Source: Pseudothauera nasutitermitis (lineage in GTDB: Bacteria > Pseudomonadota > Gammaproteobacteria > Burkholderiales > Rhodocyclaceae). From it: a DNA stretch of 64,000 nucleotides. The stretch lies in the NCBI RefSeq assembly GCF_004801295.1, contig NZ_SSOC01000003.1, positions 248,001 through 312,000 of the forward strand, written 5' to 3'. Both the position numbers and the translations under genes were made by a program. Shown in pieces: positions 8,389 through 19,589 of the stretch. Position 1 is the first letter of the stretch, and every line of letters starts with the position of its first letter. The notes beneath the pieces are model-generated. The model did no database searches, was not told where the DNA came from, and was given only the letters and a program-made list of their open reading frames with translations.

Positions 8389-9957
8389 TCAGAACGGGCG
8401 GGTTTCGGGCAGGCCGACCGTCACCCAGCGGGTGCGGGCGCGCGAAAAGATGCCGGCGGGGCTTTCCATGCGATGCTCGGCGAGCAGTTCCAGCGTGGTG
8501 CTGTCGTAGATGCGTACGCGGTCGCCCCAGTAGCCGGCGCTGACGTACATGGCGTCGCCGGCGCGGTTGTATTCGGGGAAGAAGGCGTGGCCGCCGACCT
8601 CCAGCGTCCTGGCGACTTCCAGGGTGTGCTTGTCGATGAGTTGGATCAGCGAGGCGCGCTTGTCCTTGTCGACGATGTCGACCGCCACGTAGGGCGCGTT
8701 GGGGTGCGCCGCCGGTGACTCGGTCGCGCCGGCCACCGGCACCTGCTTGACCAGCGAGAAGTCCTTGGTGTCCCACACGGTGACCACCGAGCCCTTGTCG
8801 CAGGTGCCGATGTTGGTGCCGAAGGCCAGGAAGCGGCCGTTGACCTCGGTGACCGCGCCGGAGCCGACGTGCGGCTGGCAGCCAGCCGGAATGTCGCGCG
8901 CCACCTTGTCCTCCTTGAGGTCGATGGCGACGATCTTGTTGTCGCCATAGGAGGCCACCATCGAGTAGCGCCCGTCCGGGGTGAGGAAGGTGTCGTGCAG
9001 CATGCGCCCGACGCCGGCGAGCTTGGTCACCGGCATGCCGGGCTTGTCCGGGTCGATGATCCAGATTTGCCCGGCCTGGCGCAGCGTCAGCGCGAACTTG
9101 TTGTTGATGCGGCTGCCGATTACCGGCCCGCCTGCCGACTGGATGAAGTTGCCGTCCGGGTCCTTGCCTTCGAGCGTCAGGTACTTGACCGGCTCCAGCG
9201 TGTCGGCATCGAGGATGGCCACGCTGTTGGGCACGAAGGAACTCACCGCCAGCCACTTGCCGTCGTTGGACAATGCGATGCCCGGCCCGGTCAGCCCCGC
9301 CTTGGCGCGGCGCACCACCTGCAGGGTGTACAGGTCGACCTTGTGCACCACGCCGTCATCGCTCTTGAGCCAGGCCCAGCGCTCCGCGACCGGGCTGAAG
9401 TCCATGATGTGCGGGGCATCGGTTTTCAGCTCGCCGACCACGCGGTGATTCTTGCCGTCGAGGAACACCACCTTGGCGTTGCCTTCCTTGCCGCCCTTGC
9501 CGTAGCGCCCGCGCGCCATCACCACCATCAGGTCGTACACCGAGTCGATGCGGTAGGCAGGGCTGTCCGGCAGTGTCTTTTCGTCCACCAGCACTTCGAC
9601 GCTGGCGCGGATCTTCTCCAGCCCCCATTCCGGGGCGCTGGCGGGCCGGGTCTTGATCAGGCTGGCGAGCAGGCGGATGTCCTCGTCCGGCAGACGGCCG
9701 ACGAAGGGCGGCATCAAGGTGTCGGGAATGCCGGTCATGATCGTGCCGCGCAGCGCGCCCTCGCTCTGCACCAGCCGGTCGCGGGTCAGCGCCGGGGCGA
9801 TGTAGCCGCCCCGGTTGGCGGCATGGCAGACCGCGCAGTTGTCCTGGAACAGGGCCTCAGCCCTGGACTGTTCTTCCGGCTGCAGGCTCCAGGCCGCGCC
9901 ACAGGCTAGCGACAGCAGAGCGCCCGTCAGCAATCGCGCGTATCGTGGTGTGTGCAT
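8389..9957 (-). CDS. Cytochrome cd1-like protein, NirN-like, paralogue 2
   Basis: A 522-residue periplasmic protein: signal peptide (1-23), heme c domain with CAVCH near residue 41, then a d1-type propeller. APHIMDFSP aligns with AVHISRL of NirS, so the proximal d1 His is kept. In the distal pocket GTNIGT replaces the His of GHLGD, but AAHPNAPY keeps the His that aligns with KTHP. This is the reverse of paralogue 1. The end (SPAGIFSRART) resembles NirN/NirF rather than NirS. NirN is a heme d1 protein of the final biosynthetic step, so this is my preferred call. Start at 9957 with an excellent ribosome site (GGGAGGA). Confidence 0.8.
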   Translation of the reverse strand: MHTPRYARLLTGALLSLACGAAWSLQPEEQSRAEALFQDNCAVCHAANRGGYIAPALTRDRLVQSEGALRGTIMTGIPDTLMPPFVGRLPDEDIRLLASLIKTRPASAPEWGLEKIRASVEVLVDEKTLPDSPAYRIDSVYDLMVVMARGRYGKGGKEGNAKVVFLDGKNHRVVGELKTDAPHIMDFSPVAERWAWLKSDDGVVHKVDLYTLQVVRRAKAGLTGPGIALSNDGKWLAVSSFVPNSVAILDADTLEPVKYLTLEGKDPDGNFIQSAGGPVIGSRINNKFALTLRQAGQIWIIDPDKPGMPVTKLAGVGRMLHDTFLTPDGRYSMVASYGDNKIVAIDLKEDKVARDIPAGCQPHVGSGAVTEVNGRFLAFGTNIGTCDKGSVVTVWDTKDFSLVKQVPVAGATESPAAHPNAPYVAVDIVDKDKRASLIQLIDKHTLEVARTLEVGGHAFFPEYNRAGDAMYVSAGYWGDRVRIYDSTTLELLAEHRMESPAGIFSRARTRWVTVGLPETRPF

Positions 9958-10144
9958 GATGTCCTCCCTGGACATGGCTGTGGTTTGTCGTGCGATGACC
10001 ACTATGTCGAAGTGGATTTCGCCTGTAAGGACACAGCCGCACCCAATCGGCGGATACAGCGCAGGGCGGCGGATGCGGCACAATCGCGGCAAGCACGCTC
10101 ATGTTTCCGGCATGGCGTGCCCCTCCCCCGCACGGACCGACGCC

Positions 10145-11614
10145 ATGCGCAACCGACTGCTTTCCCTGCCCATCCAGCTCGCGCACGACGGCGGCGAGCC
10201 CTACAAACAGCAGATCGCCCGCGCCATCGAACAGCTGATCGTCGCCGGGCGGCTGCAGGCCGGCGACCAGTTGCCCTCCATCAGCGAACTGATGGCGATG
10301 CTGAAGGTGTCGAAGAACACGGTGCTGGCCGCATATGAATTGCTGCACAGCGCGGGATTGATCCACAGCCGGCCGCGCGGCGGCTTCTTCGTCGAAGCCG
10401 GCGGCGCCTGTCTGGCCAAGCCGGCCGAACTGGCCTTCATGCCCCCGCTGCCGCCGCCGGTGTATGCGGGCGCGGCGCGTCCGGCACGTGCGCCGGGCGT
10501 CCATGCACTGCCGCCGGCGGCACCGGTGCGCTTCGATTTCAAGGTCGGGCGCCCCTCGCCCCACGCTTTTCCGTGGCAGCGCTGGGCCACGCTGTCCAGC
10601 CAGTTGCTGCGCCACGCCGGATGCGCGATCGGCGAATACCCGCCGGCCGAGGGCCTGTGGGGACTACGCATGCAGTTGGCCGACTATCTGGCCTCGGCCA
10701 AGGCGCTCGCGGTCGAGCCGGAGCAGATCGTCATCGTCGCCGGCAGCCAGGAGGCGCTGAGCCTGCTGGTGGCGAACTGCCTCGACGACGGTGCCGAGGC
10801 GGTCATGGAAACCCCCGGCTACACCGGCTTCAGCCACCTGCTCGCCCAGCACCGCGCCCGCAGCGTGCCGATCCCGGTGGATGCCGAAGGGCTGCGCACC
10901 GAACTGCTGCCGGAGCGGGCGCTGCCGCTTGCCTACGTGACGCCCTCGCACCAGTATCCGCTCGGCCACACCCTGTCGCTGGCGCGCCGCCGGCAATTGC
11001 TGGAATGGGCGGCGCGCAACGGCACGCTGATCGTCGAGGACGATTACGACGGCGATTTCCGCTACGAATCCGTGCCGCTGCCGCCGCTGATGGCCATGGA
11101 CCCCTCACGCGTGGTGTACCTGGGCACCTTTTCCAAGGCGCTCGGCCCGGGGCTGCGGCTGGGCTACATGGTCTGCCCGCCCGCACTGGTCGATGACATC
11201 GCCCGGCGCAAGGCGCTGCTCAACAATGCCTGTCCGTGGCTGGAGCAGGCGGTGATGGCGCGCTACCTGGAAAGCGGCGAATACTCCCGCCACCTTCACG
11301 GCCTGCGCAAGCGCTACCGCAGCCAGCGCGACGCGCTGCTCGATGGCCTGCACGGCATCTGGCAAAGTGCTGGGCGGGTCGGAGGAGACAAGGCCGGCAT
11401 GCACATCGCCTTTCATCTGCCGGGTAACGGCCCTTGCGCGGCCGAAGTGGCGCAGCGCGCGCTGGCCTGCGGCGTGCGCCTGTATACACTGTCCGAAGCC
11501 GCCAGCGGCGATGGCAGCGCGGGGCACGACCACACGCTGCTGTTCGGCTACGCGGCGCTCGGCACGGACGAGATCGGTCAAGCCATGCAGCGCCTGTCGG
11601 CGGCGCTAAACTGA
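10145..11614 (+). CDS. MocR-type regulator, second copy
   Basis: A 489-residue fusion of an N-terminal GntR helix-turn-helix (EPYKQQIARAIEQLIVAGRLQ, LKVSKNTVLAAYELLHSAGLI) with an aminotransferase-like domain. The PLP lysine motif GTFSKALGPGLRLGY and EDDYDGDF are present. It is homologous to the regulator at 3354 across the full length. It is transcribed away from the NirN-like gene (9957) with about 190 bp between them, the usual MocR layout, so that gene pair is the likely target. I used the ATG at 10145; an in-frame ATG at 10112 is possible. Confidence 0.85.
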   Translation: MRNRLLSLPIQLAHDGGEPYKQQIARAIEQLIVAGRLQAGDQLPSISELMAMLKVSKNTVLAAYELLHSAGLIHSRPRGGFFVEAGGACLAKPAELAFMPPLPPPVYAGAARPARAPGVHALPPAAPVRFDFKVGRPSPHAFPWQRWATLSSQLLRHAGCAIGEYPPAEGLWGLRMQLADYLASAKALAVEPEQIVIVAGSQEALSLLVANCLDDGAEAVMETPGYTGFSHLLAQHRARSVPIPVDAEGLRTELLPERALPLAYVTPSHQYPLGHTLSLARRRQLLEWAARNGTLIVEDDYDGDFRYESVPLPPLMAMDPSRVVYLGTFSKALGPGLRLGYMVCPPALVDDIARRKALLNNACPWLEQAVMARYLESGEYSRHLHGLRKRYRSQRDALLDGLHGIWQSAGRVGGDKAGMHIAFHLPGNGPCAAEVAQRALACGVRLYTLSEAASGDGSAGHDHTLLFGYAALGTDEIGQAMQRLSAALN

Positions 11615-11639
11615 GGCGCCGCCGCACCGCGGCAGCGCC
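11615..11639. terminator. GC-rich hairpin between convergent genes
   Basis: GGCGC-C-GCCGC pairs with GCGGC-A-GCGCC across a 3-base loop, with one mismatch. It lies directly at the end of the MocR gene and 13 bp beyond the end of the convergent cupredoxin gene. No clear T-run follows, so a terminator role is only probable. Confidence 0.4.
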
Positions 11640-11651
11640 ATGCCCCAGGGA

Positions 11652-12020
11652 CTATTCCTCCACCACGATGCGGCCGCGCATCTCGGGATGGGGGCCGCAG
11701 CGGTAGGCGTGTTCGCCGGCCTCGGTGAAGGTGTGCGACCAGCGCTCGTCGGGAAAGAAGCGCTCGGACTCCTGCCCGGTGGCGTCGAACACCACCGAGT
11801 GGCTGGTGCGCTTCTCCCGGTTCACCCAGGTGACGGTATCGCCGGGACGGATGCGCAGTTCGGCCGGGTTGAAGCGATAGTCGACGACTTCCACTTCATG
11901 CTCGGCCGCCCACGCGCCCGGCGATGCCGCCAGGCACAGGGCGGAAAAAAGCGCGGCGGCCGGCAGGCGGTGCCATGCACCGCCTTTCGCCTCCCGTGGC
12001 CGCCGCATACCCGCCTTCAC
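11652..12020 (-). CDS. Periplasmic cupredoxin (plastocyanin/azurin-like)
   Basis: A 122-residue protein with a signal peptide (residues 16-39, ending AWAAE) and a single cupredoxin domain. Type 1 copper ligands are visible: His in TSHSVVFD, then Cys-His-Met in RCGPHPEM. Cupredoxins shuttle electrons to nitrite reductases in the periplasm, and this one ends the nirS-nirT-cytochrome unit. GTG at 12020 overlaps the previous stop as GTGA; ATG at 12008 would also keep the whole signal peptide. Confidence 0.85.
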   Translation of the reverse strand: MKAGMRRPREAKGGAWHRLPAAALFSALCLAASPGAWAAEHEVEVVDYRFNPAELRIRPGDTVTWVNREKRTSHSVVFDATGQESERFFPDERWSHTFTEAGEHAYRCGPHPEMRGRIVVEE

Positions 12021-12880
12021 TGCTTGGTGGCCTGGATGTCGCCCTTGGCGTCGATGCCCAGCTTGTAGCCAAGAGAGACGTGGTGGAAGCGGCCTGTGGC
12101 ATGGTCGTCGTGGATGGCGAAGCCGAAGTTGTAGGTCTGGCCGGCGGCCAGCGCCACGTCCCCTTCCCCGCCGGCGAACTTGCGCGCGAACACCACGGAC
12201 CAGGTGTCGCCGTCGAGCTTGCCCTCAGCGGAAACCAGCGCCTTGCCGCCTTCCATGACGCGCGTGTCGGCGACGTAGCCGTCGAAGCCCTTCTTCTCGC
12301 CGCTGCGCCATTGCAGCAGGTCGTAGAACACGCCTCCGGCGAGGTCGGCATTCTTCACGTATTTCTTCTTGGTGTCGGCCGCGCCCGGCATGGTGCGCGA
12401 GTCGGCGTGGCAGCTCGCCCAGCAGCCGCTCTGGTCGGCGCCTTCGACCTTGCCGGCATCCAGCATGAAGGCGATCTTGACCGGGTTGGCCTCGTCCATC
12501 TTGGCCCCGCCGGCGGCTGCGGGCTGCTTCCAGGAGAAGCGCACATACAGCGTGTCGCCGTCATGCGCGGCCTGTACCTTGACCGGGATGAAGCCGACCT
12601 TGCCGGCGATCGGCGAGGGTTCGATCTTCTGCCCGCTGGCGATCAGCTGGCCCATCTTCATGGTTTCGTCGCTGTGGCAATCGGCACAGGTGTCGCCCTT
12701 GCGCAGCGCGCGCGCGCCGCCGTGCTCGGTGCCCTTGGTGATCCATTCCATGGGCGAAACGCCCGGATGGAACAGGGTGATGTCCTTGGCGGCCACCTTG
12801 CTCCAGTCGGCCGGGGGGGCGGCGTGGGCGGTACCCAGGGCCAGGGCGCAGAGCGCGCCGGCGATCATCGTCCTTTTCAT
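12017..12880 (-). CDS. Two-heme EB_dh-type cytochrome (c552/DMSO reductase-like heme domain)
   Basis: A 287-residue periplasmic protein with signal peptide (1-20). It has one standard heme motif, CADCH, near residue 65, and a second unusual one, CWASCH, near residue 150, with three residues between the cysteines. The C-terminal half (VFYDLLQWRS, WSVVFARKF, FGFAIHDDHATGRFHHVSLGYKLG) matches the ethylbenzene dehydrogenase/cytochrome c-552 heme-binding fold. Similar proteins occur near nirS or nirT-type cytochromes. It is 56 bp after nirT and overlaps the cupredoxin gene by four bases. It is probably an electron relay between the NapC/NirT quinol dehydrogenase and nitrite reductase. Confidence 0.75.
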   Translation of the reverse strand: MKRTMIAGALCALALGTAHAAPPADWSKVAAKDITLFHPGVSPMEWITKGTEHGGARALRKGDTCADCHSDETMKMGQLIASGQKIEPSPIAGKVGFIPVKVQAAHDGDTLYVRFSWKQPAAAGGAKMDEANPVKIAFMLDAGKVEGADQSGCWASCHADSRTMPGAADTKKKYVKNADLAGGVFYDLLQWRSGEKKGFDGYVADTRVMEGGKALVSAEGKLDGDTWSVVFARKFAGGEGDVALAAGQTYNFGFAIHDDHATGRFHHVSLGYKLGIDAKGDIQATKQ

Positions 12881-12936
12881 GTTCGCTTCTCCAATCTCGA
12901 AAAAAGACCCGTGGCCGGCGGAGGCCACGGGTCCGG

Positions 12937-13548
12937 TTACTCTTCGTCTTCCTCGGTCATGCCCTCGGGCTTGTGGTGCGCAATGCCCTTGTGGCAGTCG
13001 ATGCAGGTCATGCCGTCCTCGCGTGCCATGTCGTGCTGGCGGCGCGCGCGTTGCTGCTGGGCTTCGGTGTTCATGCTCTCGAAGCTGTGGCAGTTGCGGC
13101 ATTCGCGCGAGTCGTTGGCCTTCATGCGCGCCCATTCGCGCCGCGCCAGGGTCAGGCGCTTGGCCTCGAACTTCTCCCGCGTGTCGATGGTGCCGGTGAT
13201 CTTGCCCCAGACTTCGCGCGAAGCCTGGATCTTGCGGATCATCTTGTGCGTCCAGTCCTTGGGCACGTGGCAATCCGAGCACACCGCACGCACGCCGGTG
13301 CGGTTGGAGTAATGGATGGTTTCCTTGTACTCCTGATAGACGTTGTCATACATCTCGTGGCAGGAGATGCAGAACTTCTCCGTGTTGGTGGCTTCCATCG
13401 CCGTGTTGAAGCCGCCCCAGAAGCCGACCCCGACGATGAAACCGATGCCCAGCAAGGCCCCCAGCGAATACCGCGCACTGGGCCGCCGCAGGCGGGAGAA
13501 CCACCCGCCGGACTTGCCGGGGTGCTCGTTGTTGTTTTGTTCGCTCAT
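12937..13548 (-). CDS. nirT: NapC/NirT-family tetraheme c-type cytochrome
   Basis: A 203-residue inner-membrane protein: cytoplasmic N-terminus (about 27 residues), one membrane anchor (LGALLGIGFIVGVGFWGGF), then a periplasmic domain with four heme motifs, CISCH, CSDCH, CRNCH and CIDCH. This is the standard NapC/NirT layout and length. These proteins oxidise quinol and pass electrons to periplasmic reductases. Its place directly downstream of nirS supports NirT rather than NapC. Confidence 0.93.
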   Translation of the reverse strand: MSEQNNNEHPGKSGGWFSRLRRPSARYSLGALLGIGFIVGVGFWGGFNTAMEATNTEKFCISCHEMYDNVYQEYKETIHYSNRTGVRAVCSDCHVPKDWTHKMIRKIQASREVWGKITGTIDTREKFEAKRLTLARREWARMKANDSRECRNCHSFESMNTEAQQQRARRQHDMAREDGMTCIDCHKGIAHHKPEGMTEEDEE

Positions 13549-13638
13549 GTCTTCTCTTCCCGCAATGTGATGATCCGAACGGCTGACGCGATTGCCGCCG
13601 CGTGCTGCTGCGACGGCAATCGCGGGCCGTAGGAGAGA

Positions 13639-16710
<3,072 letters not shown>

Positions 16711-16718
16711 ATAAAATC

Positions 16719-16745
16719 AAAGGCTTACGCACTGCGTAAGCCTTT
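16719..16745 (+). terminator. Rho-independent-like hairpin after tRNA-fMet
   Basis: AAAGGCTTACGCA is the exact reverse complement of TGCGTAAGCCTTT one base later, giving a long stem followed by GTTATTT. It ends the tRNA transcript on the island side of attL. Confidence 0.75.
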
Positions 16746-16760
16746 GTTATTTGTGGGTCT

Positions 16761-16780
16761 GGCGTAAATTGGCGTAAATC
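16761..16780 (+). repeat. Tandem 10-bp repeats, possible recombinase arm sites
   Basis: Two adjacent copies of GGCGTAAATY lie 52 bp inside attL. A related pair, GGCGTAAAAT followed by GGCGAAACGC, lies about 130 bp inside attR, near 59370-59389. Repeats at both island ends could be integrase arm-binding sites. Confidence 0.35.
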
Positions 16781-16949
16781 GCCTTCGGCCACCTCCCTCT
16801 GCGGGGGTGCCCGAAGGGCCTCCGGGAACCCCGGACACGCCTCCTGCCGGACCTCACTTCCGCACCTTGGCTTTCGCACACCGGGCAGAGACGCGCACCC
16901 GCCCCTTGCCGTTCGTCAGCGCTTTTTCCACTTTCCGGAGACAAGCGTC

Positions 16950-17981
16950 ATGGCAAGCATCAAGCAACGTGGCAAGGGATGGCGGGCCGAAGTGTGCGTC
17001 GAGGGCGCCCGCCGCTCGAAGACCTTCGCGACCAAGGATGAAGCGAAACGGTGGGCGCGGCGGCTCGAAGCGGCCGCCGACGATGGCGTGCTGATCGCCA
17101 GGTCCGCCGATCAAGACTGCACCCTGGCCGAACTGATCGAACGCTTCATCGAGGAGCGCGTCATCGGCTGGCGGCGCACGCCGACCACCGAACATCGCGA
17201 AATTTCCCGCCTGGGCGTACTGGCCCGAACCGATCTGGCCCAGAAGAAGATTTTCCGCCTCACCGCCCAGGACTTCGCCGATTACCGTACGCGGCGGATG
17301 CGCCTGGCGAAGCCCTCGACGATCTGCAAGGAACTCAATACCTTCAGCCTCGTCCTCAAGACTGCGATGACCGAGTGGGGATACCGCCTGCCGGCCAACC
17401 CGTGCGACGCCAATGTCGTCCGCCGCCCGCGCTTCAACAACCAGCGCGACCGGATTCTCACCCCGGAGGAAACCGAACGGCTGTGGGCCGAACTGGGACG
17501 CTGCGACAGCCCCTACGTGCTGCCCTCGGCTCAGTTCGCAGCCGAAACGGCGTTGCGCCGCGGCGAACTGCTCGGGCTCAAATGGGCGGATTTCAACTTG
17601 GCGGCACGCACGATCTGCGTGCGCCGGGTGCTCGATCAGTTCAGCGGGGCGTTGCAGCCTTTCACGAAGAACTCGGGCATGCGCCACGTTCCGCTCACGT
17701 CCACGGCGGTTGGGGTTCTACAGAAGCTGCCGCGCCAGGGCGAGCGCATCTTCGCAACCACGCACGAAGTGCTCGACGGGGCGTTCGTGCGTGCCCTCAA
17801 GCGCGCGGAGATCGAGGATTTCCGCTGGCACGACCTGCGGCACTGCGCCGTGACCGCACTGGCGGTCCATATCCCGATTCCGATGGACCTGATGTCAGTC
17901 ACCGGGCACAAGACCTTGCAGCAGGTGGTGCGCTACTACACCGCCAGGCAGGCGGCGGAACTGGCTTTGCGCTTGCCTTGA
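16950..17981 (+). CDS. Tyrosine recombinase (island integrase 1)
   Basis: A 343-residue site-specific recombinase. An N-terminal AP2-like arm-binding segment (IKQRGKGWRAEVCVEGARRSKTF) is followed by a SAM-like core-binding domain (65-160) and the catalytic domain. Catalytic residues are visible: Arg in TALRRGELLGL, HDLRH, His of TGHKTLQQ and Tyr in VVRYYTARQ. It is the first gene after attL in tRNA-fMet, reads away from the tRNA and is the likely integrase of this island. Ribosome site GGAGA precedes the ATG at 16950. Confidence 0.93.
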   Translation: MASIKQRGKGWRAEVCVEGARRSKTFATKDEAKRWARRLEAAADDGVLIARSADQDCTLAELIERFIEERVIGWRRTPTTEHREISRLGVLARTDLAQKKIFRLTAQDFADYRTRRMRLAKPSTICKELNTFSLVLKTAMTEWGYRLPANPCDANVVRRPRFNNQRDRILTPEETERLWAELGRCDSPYVLPSAQFAAETALRRGELLGLKWADFNLAARTICVRRVLDQFSGALQPFTKNSGMRHVPLTSTAVGVLQKLPRQGERIFATTHEVLDGAFVRALKRAEIEDFRWHDLRHCAVTALAVHIPIPMDLMSVTGHKTLQQVVRYYTARQAAELALRLP

Positions 17982-18237
17982 TCGACCGGGGCCGCCGCAG
18001 CGGTCGTCCCCGCCCAAGCCCCTTTCCGTGGTGCTTCAGCACGCGATTCCGGGGACGCATGACCATTCCCGGGGCTCGAGAACATTCCCTGCAAGAATGA
18101 TCGACGATGACGAAAGGATTTTTTCGTGCAAAAGCTTTACATGACCGATCCGGCGACCTGACAATCTTTTCGCTGGTATCGCATGACTTCCCTGCATCTG
18201 CGCCATTCAGTTTTTTCAATGGCATGGAGGTGCAGGG

Positions 18238-19269
18238 ATGTCGCATATCAGACGGCGTGGACAGAAATGGCGTATCGAGGTGTGTATCCACGGAATCCGG
18301 CAGAGCCGTTCCTTCGACACCGAGTACGAAGCGATTCGCTGGGCGCAGCACCAGGAGGATTTCGCGTACGAAGGCGGCCCCGTCAGCACGGTGCGGACGG
18401 ACGAGCGCACGCTCGCCGAGATCATCCAGTGGTTCATCGATGAACGGGTGAAGCAATGGCGCCGCACCCCAACGGCGCAACAGCGGGAGATCGCCCGACT
18501 CAATCGGCTGCGGCGGGACAAGGTCGCGACGAAACCTGTCACAGAACTGGACCCGATGGATTTCGCGGACTTCAGATCTCGGCGCATGAAGACCGCCGCG
18601 CCCTCGACAGTCAGCAAGGAACTGATCGCTTTCCGGCAGGTGATCGACGCCGCGACCAAGGAGCTTGGGTGTCAGTTGGCCGTCAATCCTTGCCACCCCG
18701 ACCTCATCAAGCGGCCAGTCTTCCAGAACGTGCGCGACCGTGTACTGAGCGACGACGAACGTACCCGGTTGCACGCCGCTTTGCGCGAATGCCGCAACCT
18801 CAACGTGCTGCCAGCCGTCAGGCTGTCCGAACAGACAGGGCTGCGGCTGAGCGAGCTGCTTGGCCTGACATGGCGGGATGTGGATTTCGACGCCCGTCTG
18901 CTGCATGTCCGGCGCGTCTTCGATCAGCTTACGCACCAACTGATCGCAGGCACCAAAAATGGTGATCAGCGTGTAATCCCCCTCACGACCGAGGCGGCGC
19001 AGGCTCTGCAGTCAATGCCACGCGCAGATATGCGGATCTTCCCTGTGACCCATGACGTCTTGCAGTCGGGACTGAAGCGGGCGCTCAAGCAGGCGGGGAT
19101 TGCAGATTTCCGGTGGCATGATCTACGTCACTGCGCAATCACCATGCTCGCGGGCTTCATCCCGGTGCCGATGGACCTCATGCAGGTCGCGGGCTTCCGG
19201 ACCTTGCAGCAAGTTCTGCGGTACTACAAACGGCGGGATGCTGCGGATCTTGTACGGCTGTTGCCGTAG
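18238..19269 (+). CDS. Tyrosine recombinase paralogue with altered catalytic box
   Basis: A 343-residue protein homologous along its full length to the integrase just upstream, sharing the same N-terminal motif (RRRGQKWRIEVCIHGIRQSRSF), HDLRHCAI and a terminal LRYYKRR with the candidate Tyr. It keeps the first Arg (TGLRLSELLGL). The position of the catalytic His (TGHKTLQQ) is VAGFRTLQQ here, so His is replaced by Phe. It may have reduced or specialised activity, for example as a directionality partner. Strong ribosome site GGAGG before the ATG at 18238. Tandem duplication followed by divergence is the simplest origin. Confidence 0.88.
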   Translation: MSHIRRRGQKWRIEVCIHGIRQSRSFDTEYEAIRWAQHQEDFAYEGGPVSTVRTDERTLAEIIQWFIDERVKQWRRTPTAQQREIARLNRLRRDKVATKPVTELDPMDFADFRSRRMKTAAPSTVSKELIAFRQVIDAATKELGCQLAVNPCHPDLIKRPVFQNVRDRVLSDDERTRLHAALRECRNLNVLPAVRLSEQTGLRLSELLGLTWRDVDFDARLLHVRRVFDQLTHQLIAGTKNGDQRVIPLTTEAAQALQSMPRADMRIFPVTHDVLQSGLKRALKQAGIADFRWHDLRHCAITMLAGFIPVPMDLMQVAGFRTLQQVLRYYKRRDAADLVRLLP

Positions 19270-19507
19270 CCCCAAAAAAGGGCCGGCGTCAAGCCCCTAT
19301 TTTGCTGTACTCGATCCCAAGGGCTTCGAACGGGCATTTCGCGCGTGGGTGGCGGGCGTCATGCCGGTACTTAAGCTGGAGCATCCTTCGTCGGCATAGC
19401 ACTGACCAACTGCAGGCACATGCTGTCACGCAGGTACCGAAGAGCCCGCGAGCCCGACGGCGGAACACCGGGACGACCGTCACATTCAGCCCCCCCCCCG
19501 GAAGGGA

Positions 19508-19525
19508 ATTCGCTGCGCAGCGAAT
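19508..19525. promoter_or_regulatory. 18-bp perfect palindrome, probable AbiE operator
   Basis: ATTCGCTGCGCAGCGAAT is a perfect dyad 65 bp upstream of the AbiEi-like start. The half-site ATTCGCTG recurs at 19562-19569, and a TATAGT -10-like hexamer lies between them at 19550. AbiEi antitoxins repress their own promoter by binding repeats, so these are likely operator sites. The rest of the 320-bp gap (19270-19589) shows no gene. Confidence 0.6.
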
Positions 19526-19589
19526 ATGGTTCTTATGCCAAATATTCGGTATAGTGCAGTTATTCGCTGAACAGGAAATAACGGCCGTC

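Noticed and set aside
9976-10038. GGCTGTG ... CACAGCC inverted repeat as operator of the second MocR gene
   Set aside because: The halves are 49 bp apart and no further support is visible; too weak to list as a feature.
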